DNA of 16,966 bases. It comes from Caldimicrobium thiodismutans (GTDB lineage: Bacteria; Desulfobacterota; Thermodesulfobacteria; Thermodesulfobacteriales; Thermodesulfobacteriaceae). Position numbers and translations under genes: made by a program. Shown here piece after piece: positions 7,043-14,107 of the stretch (positions are counted from its first letter, which is position 1; every line of letters begins with the position of its first letter). A model generated the notes under the pieces. That model did no database searches. It saw only the letters and a program-made list of their open reading frames with translations, and was not told the DNA's origin. Location of the stretch: NCBI GenBank assembly GCA_002877875.1, contig PNIE01000091.1, positions 1-16,966 of the forward strand. The letters are read 5' to 3'.

Positions 7043-7676
7043 GCTTTTTGCCGTGGGAGATATCCACGGCTGTTTGTTGGCTCTTGAGGCCCTTCTAGAA
7101 AAGTTGCCTATAAGGTGGGGGAAAGACTTTTTGATTTTCCTTGGAGACTATATTGATAGAGGCCCTGATTCAAGAAGAGTCCTTGAATTGATCATGGAGT
7201 TGAAAGAAAAATATCCAGATAGGGTCTATCCCCTTAAGGGCAATCATGAGTGGATGTTTGAGAGATTTCTTTTGGGGCTAGACGTGGAAATCTTCCTTTA
7301 TAATGGCGGCTCTGAGACTTTAAAAAATTATTTTGAGGAGGGAAAACTAAATATTCCTGAAGAGCATAAAAATTTTATTAAGAATCTTCCCCTTTTTCTT
7401 GAGGTAGGCTCTTATTTCTTTGTGCATGCAGGGGTAAATCCACAAAGGACTTTAGAAGAGCAGACTGAAGAAGATTTTCTATGGATTAGGCAAAAATTTT
7501 ACCTATACGAAGGAAAATACCCAAAAAAAATAATCTTTGGTCATACTCCTTTTCCAGAGGTTCTTCATCTTGAGGATAGAATTGGTATAGATACTGGTTG
7601 TGTTTATGGAGGAAAATTGACAGCGATAGAATTGCCTGAAGAAAAATTTTATCAAATTGAATGTCGGGGGGTTTAA
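6996..7676 (+). CDS. PPP-family metallophosphoesterase / serine-threonine protein phosphatase
   Basis: A 226-residue binuclear-metal phosphatase. The PPP signature set is complete: GDIHG (residues 21-25), GDYIDRG (50-56), GNHE (82-85), the histidine of FVHAG (His144) and FGHTP (His183). It resembles the bacterial PrpA/PrpB and ApaH/PrpE-type enzymes; the substrate could be phosphoproteins or dinucleoside polyphosphates. The start is uncertain. ATG 6996 gives a 47-bp overlap with the radical SAM gene and has no Shine-Dalgarno. TTG 7011 is an alternative that keeps all motifs, whereas the next start, GTG 7053, falls inside the first motif. The gene ends 1 nt before the GTG start of the next gene. 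Confidence 0.85.
   Translation: MGLKGLTIEGLDSGTKLFAVGDIHGCLLALEALLEKLPIRWGKDFLIFLGDYIDRGPDSRRVLELIMELKEKYPDRVYPLKGNHEWMFERFLLGLDVEIFLYNGGSETLKNYFEEGKLNIPEEHKNFIKNLPLFLEVGSYFFVHAGVNPQRTLEEQTEEDFLWIRQKFYLYEGKYPKKIIFGHTPFPEVLHLEDRIGIDTGCVYGGKLTAIELPEEKFYQIECRGV
7666..7672 (+). promoter_or_regulatory. Ribosome binding site deciding the start of the SWREIDK protein
   Basis: GGGGGGT lies 5 nt before GTG 7678, inside the last codons of the phosphatase gene. It favours GTG 7678 over the upstream in-frame TTG 7657. Confidence 0.45.
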
Positions 7677-7677
7677 A

Positions 7678-8166
7678 GTGAGTGACGAAAAGAAGAGGCT
7701 TTCCTGGAGAGAAATTGATAAACTTAAGGATTCAAGTGGGCTTGCCAAATTAAGAAGAAAACTCGAGAGGGAGGAAAAGTCCTCTACAAGAGAAGACAAA
7801 AAGGCTAAAGAAAAATATCTGAAAGAGCTTGAAAAACTTTTTTCAGGTAAAGAGAATGGTGAGAAAGAGGAATTTTTAAAGAGACTTCATCAGTCTACGG
7901 GTAAAAAGGATTTTCAAAAATTACTCCTTGAGTTTTATGAAAAATTTGGACTTCCTGATACTGCAAGAGATTTAATGCTCTTTCTTGATGCCTCAAACAG
8001 GGATATTATTTATCAAACCTTAGAAAAAATCAAAGAAAAATTTACTGAATTTAATCTTTCGGAAAAACAGGGAATTTTTGCTAAATTAAAGACCCTCAAA
8101 CTCTCAACGAAGGATGAAGTTGTTGCCTTTAAAACAGAAAAGCTCTTAAGGGAACTTTCTTTTTAA
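7678..8166 (+). CDS. Hypothetical charged helical protein with N-terminal SWREIDK motif
   Basis: A 162-residue soluble protein, very rich in Lys and Glu, with no signal peptide or membrane segment. Function is not recognised. It opens with MSDEKKRLSWREIDKLKD, a short motif I associate with uncharacterised proteins next to recombinase or tRNA-processing genes in related bacteria, though I cannot confirm this. A highly charged and probably disordered or coiled stretch (residues 14-60) is followed by a helical C-terminal part (about 60-160) with regular leucines; the segment KFGLPDTARDLMLFLDASN is the most distinctive. GTG 7678 is chosen because GGGGGGT lies 5 nt upstream; TTG 7657 would add seven residues. 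Gaps of 1 nt on both sides, to the phosphatase gene and xerD, imply coupled translation. Confidence 0.75.
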   Translation: MSDEKKRLSWREIDKLKDSSGLAKLRRKLEREEKSSTREDKKAKEKYLKELEKLFSGKENGEKEEFLKRLHQSTGKKDFQKLLLEFYEKFGLPDTARDLMLFLDASNRDIIYQTLEKIKEKFTEFNLSEKQGIFAKLKTLKLSTKDEVVAFKTEKLLRELSF

Positions 8167-8167
8167 A

Positions 8168-9061
8168 ATGGAAGCTCTACTCAAAGAATTTCTTCTCTAT
8201 CTTTCCTCTCTCAAAAATTATTCTCTTAATACCCTTAAGTCCTATGCAGGAGATATTTCGGATTTTTTAGTCTATCTTGAGAAAAATCATCTGAACCCCT
8301 CTGATATTTCCTATTCCGTAGTTATGGCCTATCTTTCTAATCTCAAAGAAAGAGGGTTTAATCCTTTTTCTATAGCAAGGAGGCTTTCCAGTTTGAGAAA
8401 TTTTCTTATTTTTTTGAAGGAAAGGGGGGTCTTAGAGCCAGATTTTTTTGATCTCCTTGAAAGTCCAAAGCTTCCTAAAAGATTGCCTAAGGTTTTAACC
8501 CTGGATGAAGTTGATAGACTACTTCAAGCCCCTAATTTGTCAGACCCCCTTGGTTATAGAGATAGAACTATGCTTGAACTTCTCTATGCAACAGGGCTTA
8601 GGGTGTCAGAATTAGTGAATTTAAGATTAGGACAGATAAATTTAAATCTTGGTTTTCTCAGAGTTGTTGGAAAGGGAGAGAAAGAAAGGCTTGTACCTAT
8701 TGGAGAGGTTGCCCTTCAATATCTTGAAACCTATTTAGAAAAGATAAGAGCAAAGTTTGTGACTTCAAAGAGTAAGGATTATGTCTTTTTAAATAGAAGA
8801 GGTGGTCCTTTAACAAGGCAAAGGTTTTGGCAGATTATAAAAAAATATGCCAAAGCAGTTGGAATAGAGCCTTTAAAAATCTCTCCTCATGTGTTAAGAC
8901 ACTCCTTTGCTACTCATCTTCTTGAAGGTGGAGCTGATTTAAGGGCTCTTCAAATGATGCTTGGTCATAGCAGTCTTCTTACCACCCAGATCTACACCCA
9001 CCTTGACCTTAAAAGACTTAAAGAGACCTATGAGAAATTTCATCCAAGGGCAGCTTCTTGA
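8168..9061 (+). CDS. xerD: Site-specific tyrosine recombinase, XerD-like
   Basis: A 297-residue tyrosine recombinase of the usual Xer length. The N-terminal SAM-like core-binding domain covers about residues 1-95. The catalytic domain has Arg145 (ATGLRVSEL), Lys169 (VVGKGEKERLVP), His241-x2-Arg244 (HVLRHSFATH), His267 (LGHSSLLTTQ) and the nucleophile Tyr276 (IYTHLD). The HVLRH and QMMLGHS wording and the terminal FHPRA fit XerD better than XerC, from remembered E. coli sequences. Xer proteins resolve chromosome dimers at dif; no dif-like site was recognised here. Single-gene Xer systems exist, so the name depends on whether the genome holds a second copy. The stop overlaps the TTG start of the next gene (TTGA). 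Confidence 0.9.
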   Translation: MEALLKEFLLYLSSLKNYSLNTLKSYAGDISDFLVYLEKNHLNPSDISYSVVMAYLSNLKERGFNPFSIARRLSSLRNFLIFLKERGVLEPDFFDLLESPKLPKRLPKVLTLDEVDRLLQAPNLSDPLGYRDRTMLELLYATGLRVSELVNLRLGQINLNLGFLRVVGKGEKERLVPIGEVALQYLETYLEKIRAKFVTSKSKDYVFLNRRGGPLTRQRFWQIIKKYAKAVGIEPLKISPHVLRHSFATHLLEGGADLRALQMMLGHSSLLTTQIYTHLDLKRLKETYEKFHPRAAS

Positions 9062-10311
9062 AAACTATATATATACCCTTTGAGGAAGTAAAGCCCTTTT
9101 TAGTTTTACCTCCTAAGGCTTTTGCTTTTCTTCACTTAGTTAGATTCCTTGCAAGAAATAAGGGCTATTTTTTATACCTTGCAGGAGGCCCAGTTAGAGA
9201 TTTCCTCCTCAAGAGACCTGTTAAGGATCTTGATCTTGTTCTTGAGGGAGATTGGAAGGAACTTCTTCCAGAGATTTTAAAAGAAAAAGGTCTAACCCTT
9301 CTTTTTCAATCTCCCTTTTTAACTTATAAACTTAAAATTGATGAAGGGTTTACTCTTGATCTTGTTACAGCAAGAAAAGAAATCTATCCTGAGCCTGCTC
9401 ATCTACCTAAGGTCTCCCCTTCAGATTTTAAAGAGGATATTTTTCGGAGAGATTTTACTATCAATGCCTTAATTTATGGCTTGACTCCTCCCTATGAAGA
9501 AACTTTGGTTGATCTTGTGTCTGGTTTAGCTGATCTTAAAAAGGGACTAATAAGACCTTTACATCTCAAATCTTTTGTAGATGATCCCACAAGGGCTTTT
9601 CGGGGAGTAAGGTATAAGGTTCGGTTAAGATTTGACTTTGCAGAAGAGATTTATTTAGCCCTCTCCGAGGCTGATAAAGTCTCTTCTTTTAAAAAACTTT
9701 CAGCTCAAAGGCTTATTAATGAACTTTTGCTCTTTCTTTTTAAGGAGTCACTGGAAGATCTTCCTTTATTACTTGAAGAGACAAAGAGGCTTAAGCTACT
9801 TAATAGGACAGGCCTTGTTTTAAGAAAAATTTCTCCTAAGGACTTTGAAATTTTAGAACTAGCCCTAATAGAACTTTCAAGAAAAGAAGCTGAAAAATTT
9901 TTTTTGCTTTTCCTTGTCGAGATCAGTGAGGAAAATTTAAAAAGGCTTGGTTTCTCAGAAAAAGAGCGTTTGCGTCTTTTAAAGTGGTGGAATTACTTCT
10001 TTAAAGAAGATTCCTTTTTTAAGCTTGGCATAATAGAGAAGGTAGAGGTTCTTGAAAAACTTCCTTTATATTTTGTTTTTAGACTTTCTCTGGAAGAGAC
10101 TTATAGGGAATTTATTCTTAAATTTTTAAAGGAGTTGAGATTTGTAAAACCTGAGGTAACAGGCTATGATCTCCTCTCTATGGGAGTTAAGGAAGGAGAA
10201 ACAATAGGTAAGATACTGAAAGAATTGAGAAGAAGAAGAATAGAGGGTGAGCTTAGGAGTAAAGAGGAAGAACTTTCCTTTGTTAAAACCTTGATTTTTC
10301 AAAGTTTTTAA
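9058..10311 (+). CDS. tRNA nucleotidyltransferase / poly(A) polymerase family protein (CCA-adding type)
   Basis: A 417-residue class II nucleotidyltransferase that adds or repairs the tRNA 3' CCA end. Head-domain motifs are present: GGPVRD (43-48), the metal-binding DLD (57-59), the third carboxylate Asp101 in LDLVTAR, RRDFTINAL (130-138) and DDPTRAFRGVRY (175-186), followed by a helical neck/body with the RNA-binding domain. No C-terminal HD domain is evident. In several deep-branching bacteria this family is split into CC-adding and A-adding enzymes, so this could be either a full CCA enzyme or one half; sequence inspection does not decide. The TTG start overlaps the xerD stop by 4 bp (TTGA), a coupled arrangement. 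Confidence 0.87.
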   Translation: MKTIYIPFEEVKPFLVLPPKAFAFLHLVRFLARNKGYFLYLAGGPVRDFLLKRPVKDLDLVLEGDWKELLPEILKEKGLTLLFQSPFLTYKLKIDEGFTLDLVTARKEIYPEPAHLPKVSPSDFKEDIFRRDFTINALIYGLTPPYEETLVDLVSGLADLKKGLIRPLHLKSFVDDPTRAFRGVRYKVRLRFDFAEEIYLALSEADKVSSFKKLSAQRLINELLLFLFKESLEDLPLLLEETKRLKLLNRTGLVLRKISPKDFEILELALIELSRKEAEKFFLLFLVEISEENLKRLGFSEKERLRLLKWWNYFFKEDSFFKLGIIEKVEVLEKLPLYFVFRLSLEETYREFILKFLKELRFVKPEVTGYDLLSMGVKEGETIGKILKELRRRRIEGELRSKEEELSFVKTLIFQSF

Positions 10312-10319
10312 TTTAAACT
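10291..10319 (+). promoter_or_regulatory. Weak candidate promoter for rpsA
   Basis: TTGATT (10291-10296) and TAAACT (10314-10319) are separated by 17 bp. Both match only four of six consensus positions. The site spans the end of the nucleotidyltransferase gene and the 38-bp gap before rpsA, the widest gap in the plus-strand run, which is why an internal promoter is considered. Confidence 0.22.
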
Positions 10320-10335
10320 AAATCATATTTTTTAA

Positions 10336-10342
10336 AAAGGAG
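10336..10342 (+). promoter_or_regulatory. rpsA ribosome binding site
   Basis: AAAGGAG lies 7 nt before ATG 10350 and is one of the better Shine-Dalgarno sequences in the window, in keeping with a highly expressed ribosomal protein gene. Confidence 0.6.
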
Positions 10343-10349
10343 TTTTCTG

Positions 10350-11990
10350 ATGGAAGAGTTTCAAAGACTTCTTGAAGAATATCTTTTACAGAGTGAGAAA
10401 ATCTATAGGATTGGAGATCGAGTTGAGGGTGTTATTGTTTACATGGATGACAAGAATGCTTATGTAGATATAGGCACAAAAAAGGAAGCTTTACTTCCTC
10501 TTGAGGAATTGAGAGATCTTGAAGGGAACCTCCTTTTTAAAAAGGGAGATAAAGTTTCAGCTCTTATTGTAAAAAGGCTTTCAGGAGAGGCTTCTTACCT
10601 TCTTTCCGTAAGAAAAATTCTTGAAGAGGAGGCAAGAAAGGAGATAAAGGAAGCCTATGAAAAGGGTTTACCTATAAAAGTAAAAATTATAAATTCAGTT
10701 AAAGGTGGCTTTGAAGTTACTTACAATGGTATACTGCGGGGATTTTTGCCCCGTTCCCAATATCAAGGAAAAGAGGGAGAAGAAATTTATGGACTTATTC
10801 AAAAAATAGATCATAAATCATTTGTAGTTTCACCTAAGGCCTATTTTGAAAAGGAAAGGGAGTTAAAAATAAGAGAACTTGTGGGGCATATCGAGAAGGA
10901 GGGAGTTCTTGAAGGCACAGTAAAAAAGGAGATAAAAGGAGGATATCTTATTGACTTCGAGGGAGTTCTTACAGGATATTTACCCTATGCTGAGCTTACA
11001 AGAAGAAGGCTTTCTTCTTATGAAGGCTTTCTTAAAGAGGGAGATAAAGTTCGAGTAAAAGTTATAGAATGGGAAAAAGAGACTCAAAAGTTGAGGGTTA
11101 GTCTTAAAGCCCTTGAGCCTGATCCATGGGATGAGGTTTCTTTGAAATATTCTGTGGAGCAAAGAGTTAAGGGTAGGGTGGTTAGGATTATGAATTTTGG
11201 AGCCTTTATAGAGATTGAACCTGGATTAGAAGGTCTTTTGCCAGCAAGTGAAATTTCTTGGAAAAGGGGATTAAAACCAAAGGATGTTCTCTCAGAGGGT
11301 GATATGGTTGAGGTAGTTATTAATGAAATTGAGCCCACGAAAAAAAGAATGATTTTAAGTCTTAAAAGACTTGAGGAAAATCCTTGGGATAAAGTTGCCA
11401 GAGAAATTAAGCCAGGAGATGTTATTGAAGGAAGAGTTAAGACGGTTACAAATTTTGGAATGTTTATTGAGGTAATGGAAGGGGTTGATGGTTTTATTCA
11501 TATTTCTCAGGTTGATTGGGAAAGAGTTGAGGATTTGCACCAAAGATATAGAACTGGGGATATGGTGAGGGCCAAGGTAATTGAATTAAATCCTGAGAAT
11601 AAAAGGCTTCTTTTAAGTATAAAGGAGCTTATACCTGATCCTTGGGAAGAGCTTGCTAAAAAAATTAAAATTGGAGATGATCTTGAGGGAGTTATTGTAG
11701 GAGAAACAAAAGGCCAGGGATATTTGGTTAAAATTTCTAAGGGAGTTGTGGGGTTCTTACCTTTAAAGGAGGTTTGGGAAGAGGATGGAAAAAAGAAAAT
11801 TTTAAAGGAAGGAGAGGTTGTAAAAGGTAAAGTGATCTATTTTGACCCGGAGAGAAGAAGACTTTGGCTTTCAGAAAAAGCTTATTTTCAAGAAAAGGAA
11901 AAAGAAGAGCTTTCTCAATTAAAGGAAAATTTGAAAAGTTCCTCTAAAAGACTAAGAGATGTGGTAAAACTTGATTTAGAAGAGAAATAG
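10350..11990 (+). CDS. rpsA: 30S ribosomal protein S1 (six S1 domains)
   Basis: A 546-residue protein close to the length of E. coli S1 (557). Six S1/OB repeats can be traced. Repeats 1-3 are divergent (start regions IGDRVEGVIVYMDDKNAYVD, LPIKVKIINSVKGGFEV, EGVLEGTVKKEIKGGYLID). Repeats 4 and 5 are canonical, with VKGRVVRIMNFGAFIEIEPG and IEGRVKTVTNFGMFIEVMEG followed by DPW/NPW linkers. Repeat 6 (GDDLEGVIVGETKGQGYLV) is degenerate. S1 brings mRNA to the 30S subunit, which may matter here because several genes in this run lack an obvious Shine-Dalgarno. It is preceded by the largest gap of the run (38 bp) and followed after 3 nt by sppA. The Lys/Glu-rich tail (about 515-546) is likely flexible. 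Confidence 0.94.
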   Translation: MEEFQRLLEEYLLQSEKIYRIGDRVEGVIVYMDDKNAYVDIGTKKEALLPLEELRDLEGNLLFKKGDKVSALIVKRLSGEASYLLSVRKILEEEARKEIKEAYEKGLPIKVKIINSVKGGFEVTYNGILRGFLPRSQYQGKEGEEIYGLIQKIDHKSFVVSPKAYFEKERELKIRELVGHIEKEGVLEGTVKKEIKGGYLIDFEGVLTGYLPYAELTRRRLSSYEGFLKEGDKVRVKVIEWEKETQKLRVSLKALEPDPWDEVSLKYSVEQRVKGRVVRIMNFGAFIEIEPGLEGLLPASEISWKRGLKPKDVLSEGDMVEVVINEIEPTKKRMILSLKRLEENPWDKVAREIKPGDVIEGRVKTVTNFGMFIEVMEGVDGFIHISQVDWERVEDLHQRYRTGDMVRAKVIELNPENKRLLLSIKELIPDPWEELAKKIKIGDDLEGVIVGETKGQGYLVKISKGVVGFLPLKEVWEEDGKKKILKEGEVVKGKVIYFDPERRRLWLSEKAYFQEKEKEELSQLKENLKSSSKRLRDVVKLDLEEK

Positions 11991-11993
11991 AAG

Positions 11994-12884
11994 ATGAGTC
12001 CTATGAAAAGACCCTGGCTTGTTTATGGACTTGCCTTTTTAGGAGGAATGGTTCTTTTTTTAATTTTGGTAAGTTTTTTTCTTACGCTCCTTTTTTTTCT
12101 CTTAGGGGAAAGAGATCTTAAAGGGCCAAAAATAGGAGTTCTTGAAGTAAAGGGTGTAATTTTGGAAAGTTCTGAGTATTTAAAAGCTATTGAAGAGTTG
12201 AGAGAGAGGGAGGATATAAAAGCTATTGTTGTTAGGATTGATTCTCCGGGGGGGTCAGTGGGAGCTGTTCAAGAGATATTTGAGGAGTTAAAGGTTTTAA
12301 GAAAAAGTAAGCCTCTTATTGTGTCCATGGGAGGAGTTGCAGCTTCTGGAGGTTTATATTTAGCCCTTTCTGGGCAAAAGATTTTTGCCAATCCTGGAAC
12401 TATTACTGGAAGCATAGGCGTTATGATTCAAATACCAAATTTTGAGAAATTAATGGAAAAAGTAGGTATTTCAGCAGAAGTTATTAAGAGTGGTCCTTAC
12501 AAGGATACAGGCTCAGCCTTTAGAGGTCTTACCTCTGAGGAGAGAAAATATCTTCAAGAAAAGGTGGAACTTCTTCATAACCAATTTATAAAGGCTATTT
12601 CTGAAGAGAGAAAAATTCCCTTGGAAAAGGTAAAAGCCTTTGCTAATGGTAAAATTTACACTGGAGAAGAGGCTCTTAGGTTAGGTCTGATTGATGGCCT
12701 GGGGAACTTTTATAGAGCTGTGGATGAGGCTAAGAGACTCTCTGGAATAAAGAAGGCTGTCCTTATTTTTTATCCCAGAAAAAAGGGATATTTAGAGAGA
12801 TTTTTTGAAGAAAAAATTCCTTTAAAGGATATTCGTCTTTACGATCCTTTAAATTTAAGAGCCTTATATCTTTATCAACCTTAA
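11994..12884 (+). CDS. sppA: Signal peptide peptidase SppA (short, single-domain form)
   Basis: A 296-residue membrane-anchored serine protease of family S49 that degrades cleaved signal peptides. One membrane segment covers residues 11-37, with the catalytic domain expected outside the cytoplasm. The S49 features are visible: VRIDSPGGSVGA (80-91), the nucleophile Ser118 in GGVAASGGLY, and the general base Lys170 in KSGPYKDTGS. The Ser-Lys spacing of 52 residues equals that remembered for B. subtilis SppA. The length fits the short form that assembles as an octamer, not the duplicated 67-kDa E. coli form. ATG 11994 is used; ATG 12003 (after MSP) is an equally possible start. It lies between rpsA and an IHF-beta-like gene. 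Confidence 0.92.
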   Translation: MSPMKRPWLVYGLAFLGGMVLFLILVSFFLTLLFFLLGERDLKGPKIGVLEVKGVILESSEYLKAIEELREREDIKAIVVRIDSPGGSVGAVQEIFEELKVLRKSKPLIVSMGGVAASGGLYLALSGQKIFANPGTITGSIGVMIQIPNFEKLMEKVGISAEVIKSGPYKDTGSAFRGLTSEERKYLQEKVELLHNQFIKAISEERKIPLEKVKAFANGKIYTGEEALRLGLIDGLGNFYRAVDEAKRLSGIKKAVLIFYPRKKGYLERFFEEKIPLKDIRLYDPLNLRALYLYQP

Positions 12885-12886
12885 AA

Positions 12887-14083
12887 ATGACTAAAGGCGA
12901 CCTTTGTGAGAAATTAGGGCTTCGTTTCCCAGACTTGGAAAAAAGAGATTGTCAATTCTTAGTAGATACTTTCTTTGAAATCCTGGCTAACTCTTTAAAA
13001 AAAGGAAAAAAAATTGAGCTAAGAGGTTTTGGGGTTTTTGAGATATCTCGAGCTAAGTCCTATTTTTTTGTAAATCCTAAAAATTTTCAAAAATACTATC
13101 TCCAGGGTAAATTTAGAGCTCTCTTTCATTTAGGAAAAGAATTTAAAGAAAGATTAAATACTCCTTTTCTTGCAGGAATGGATCTTGGAACACAAACTTT
13201 TAGACTTATCCTTGGTAAGAGGATAAAAGAGGAGGTTGTTTTTTACAAGAGTTTTAGGGAAAATGTAAGGCTTGGAGAAGGGATAGCAGAAGGTAGAAAA
13301 ATTTCTGAAGAAGCATTAACAAGGGCAATTAGGACTTTGAAAACTTTTAGAGAGATTATGGATAGCTATGGAGTTTCTAATTACTATGCTATTGGGACAG
13401 CAGTTTTTAGAAAGGCTGAGAATTCTAAAGAGATACTCTCTGAGATAAAAAAGGAGACTGATATCTCTATAGAAGTTATATCTCCTGAAAGGGAGGCTGA
13501 ACTTACCCTTGAGGGGATTCTCTATGGATTAAAAAAAATAGGTTTATCTCTTAAGGATTTTTTGATTATTGATGTGGGAGGTGGCTCAACAGAAATTATC
13601 TATATGAAAGAGGGAAGTCCTTTTAATATACAGAGTCTTGACATAGGCGCTGTTTTTTTGAGGGAATTATTTAATTTAAGATATCCTTTGACAAGGGCTA
13701 TACTGAAATCTCTTAAAAATTATGTTAGAGAGAAAATAGAACTTCTTTCAAAGGGTGAATTTGAAAAGATTGTTATTACAGGGGGAACAGCAAGCCTTCT
13801 TGGAAGCCTGGATTTGAAATTGACCAAATATGAAATGGATCGACTTCACGGCCATAGGGTAACCAAAGAAAGAATAGAAAAACTTATACAAAAAATCAGT
13901 GAAATGACCCTTCCAAGAATCAAAAAGTTAAAAGGAATGGAGGAAGGAAGAGAGGATATAGCCTTGCCTGGTTTTATAATTATTAAAGAAATGATTGATT
14001 ATTTTGAGAAAGAAGAGGTTTTAATCAGTGAATATGGAATCTTAGAGGCAACTTTACTTTACTTAACCAAGAAGTATAATTAG
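12887..14083 (+). CDS. IHF-beta-like DNA-binding domain fused to Ppx/GppA-type phosphatase
   Basis: A 398-residue fusion. Residues 1-91 align without a gap to remembered E. coli IHF-beta: MTK start, IELRGFGVF (43-51) with Glu44 and Arg46, Asn63-Pro64-Lys65, and GKEFKERLN (83-91). Residues 94-398 form a complete Ppx/GppA ASKHA domain: AGMDLGTQTFRLILG (96-110), GTAVFRKAENS (170-180), catalytic Glu203 in SPEREAELT (aligned with E. coli Ppx Glu121), DVGGGSTE (Asp229, Glu236), SLDIGAVFL (250-258), GGTAS (299-303) and LHGHRVT (320-326). It lacks the C-terminal HD domain of long Ppx proteins, like the short Aquifex-type enzymes. Known family activities are polyphosphate and pppGpp hydrolysis. The beta-arm has lost the family's Gly/Arg pattern (for example Phe61 and Val62 where E. 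coli has Gly-Arg), so DNA bending may be changed. It starts 2 nt after sppA without a clear Shine-Dalgarno; an internal ATG at 13178 could start the phosphatase alone. Domain assignments are firm; a combined function is inference. Confidence 0.88.
   Translation: MTKGDLCEKLGLRFPDLEKRDCQFLVDTFFEILANSLKKGKKIELRGFGVFEISRAKSYFFVNPKNFQKYYLQGKFRALFHLGKEFKERLNTPFLAGMDLGTQTFRLILGKRIKEEVVFYKSFRENVRLGEGIAEGRKISEEALTRAIRTLKTFREIMDSYGVSNYYAIGTAVFRKAENSKEILSEIKKETDISIEVISPEREAELTLEGILYGLKKIGLSLKDFLIIDVGGGSTEIIYMKEGSPFNIQSLDIGAVFLRELFNLRYPLTRAILKSLKNYVREKIELLSKGEFEKIVITGGTASLLGSLDLKLTKYEMDRLHGHRVTKERIEKLIQKISEMTLPRIKKLKGMEEGREDIALPGFIIIKEMIDYFEKEEVLISEYGILEATLLYLTKKYN
14053..14080 (+). promoter_or_regulatory. 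Candidate guaB promoter inside the end of the fusion gene
   Basis: TTTACT (14053-14058, four of six) and a perfect TATAAT (14075-14080) are 16 bp apart, lying in the last codons of the upstream gene (the -10 encodes its final Tyr-Asn). Transcription would begin near 14087, leaving a leader of about 21 nt before guaB. It would allow guaB and pilC to be expressed independently of the long upstream run. Confidence 0.4.
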
Positions 14084-14090
14084 AGAAAAA

Positions 14091-14097
14091 AGGGGGT
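14091..14097 (+). promoter_or_regulatory. guaB ribosome binding site
   Basis: AGGGGGT lies 10 nt before ATG 14108. It is the same G-rich, wobble-paired Shine-Dalgarno variant as upstream of speD. Confidence 0.45.
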
Positions 14098-14107
14098 ATA
14101 AGTATAT

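Noticed and set aside
7503..7799. 98-residue minus-strand open frame spanning two plus-strand genes
   Set aside because: Low-complexity Ser/Leu-rich translation antisense to Lys/Glu-rich coding DNA, as expected by chance.
8168..9061. xerD-like gene as an integron or phage integrase marking a mobile element
   Set aside because: Its length and motifs are those of chromosomal Xer proteins, it sits inside a housekeeping gene run, and no att sites, tRNA or cargo genes are present.
10980..11543. Three minus-strand open frames within rpsA
   Set aside because: They are antisense shadows of the S1 repeats without starts or ribosome sites of note.
10380..11900. Internal DNA repeat or duplication within rpsA
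   Set aside because: The repetition is the normal set of diverged S1 domains at protein level; there are no near-identical DNA repeats.
13130..13180. IHF-Ppx fusion as a frameshift or missed stop artefact
   Set aside because: The frame runs cleanly through both domains, the linker is only a few residues, and both domains are complete, so a single indel artefact is unlikely, though read-level checking would settle it.
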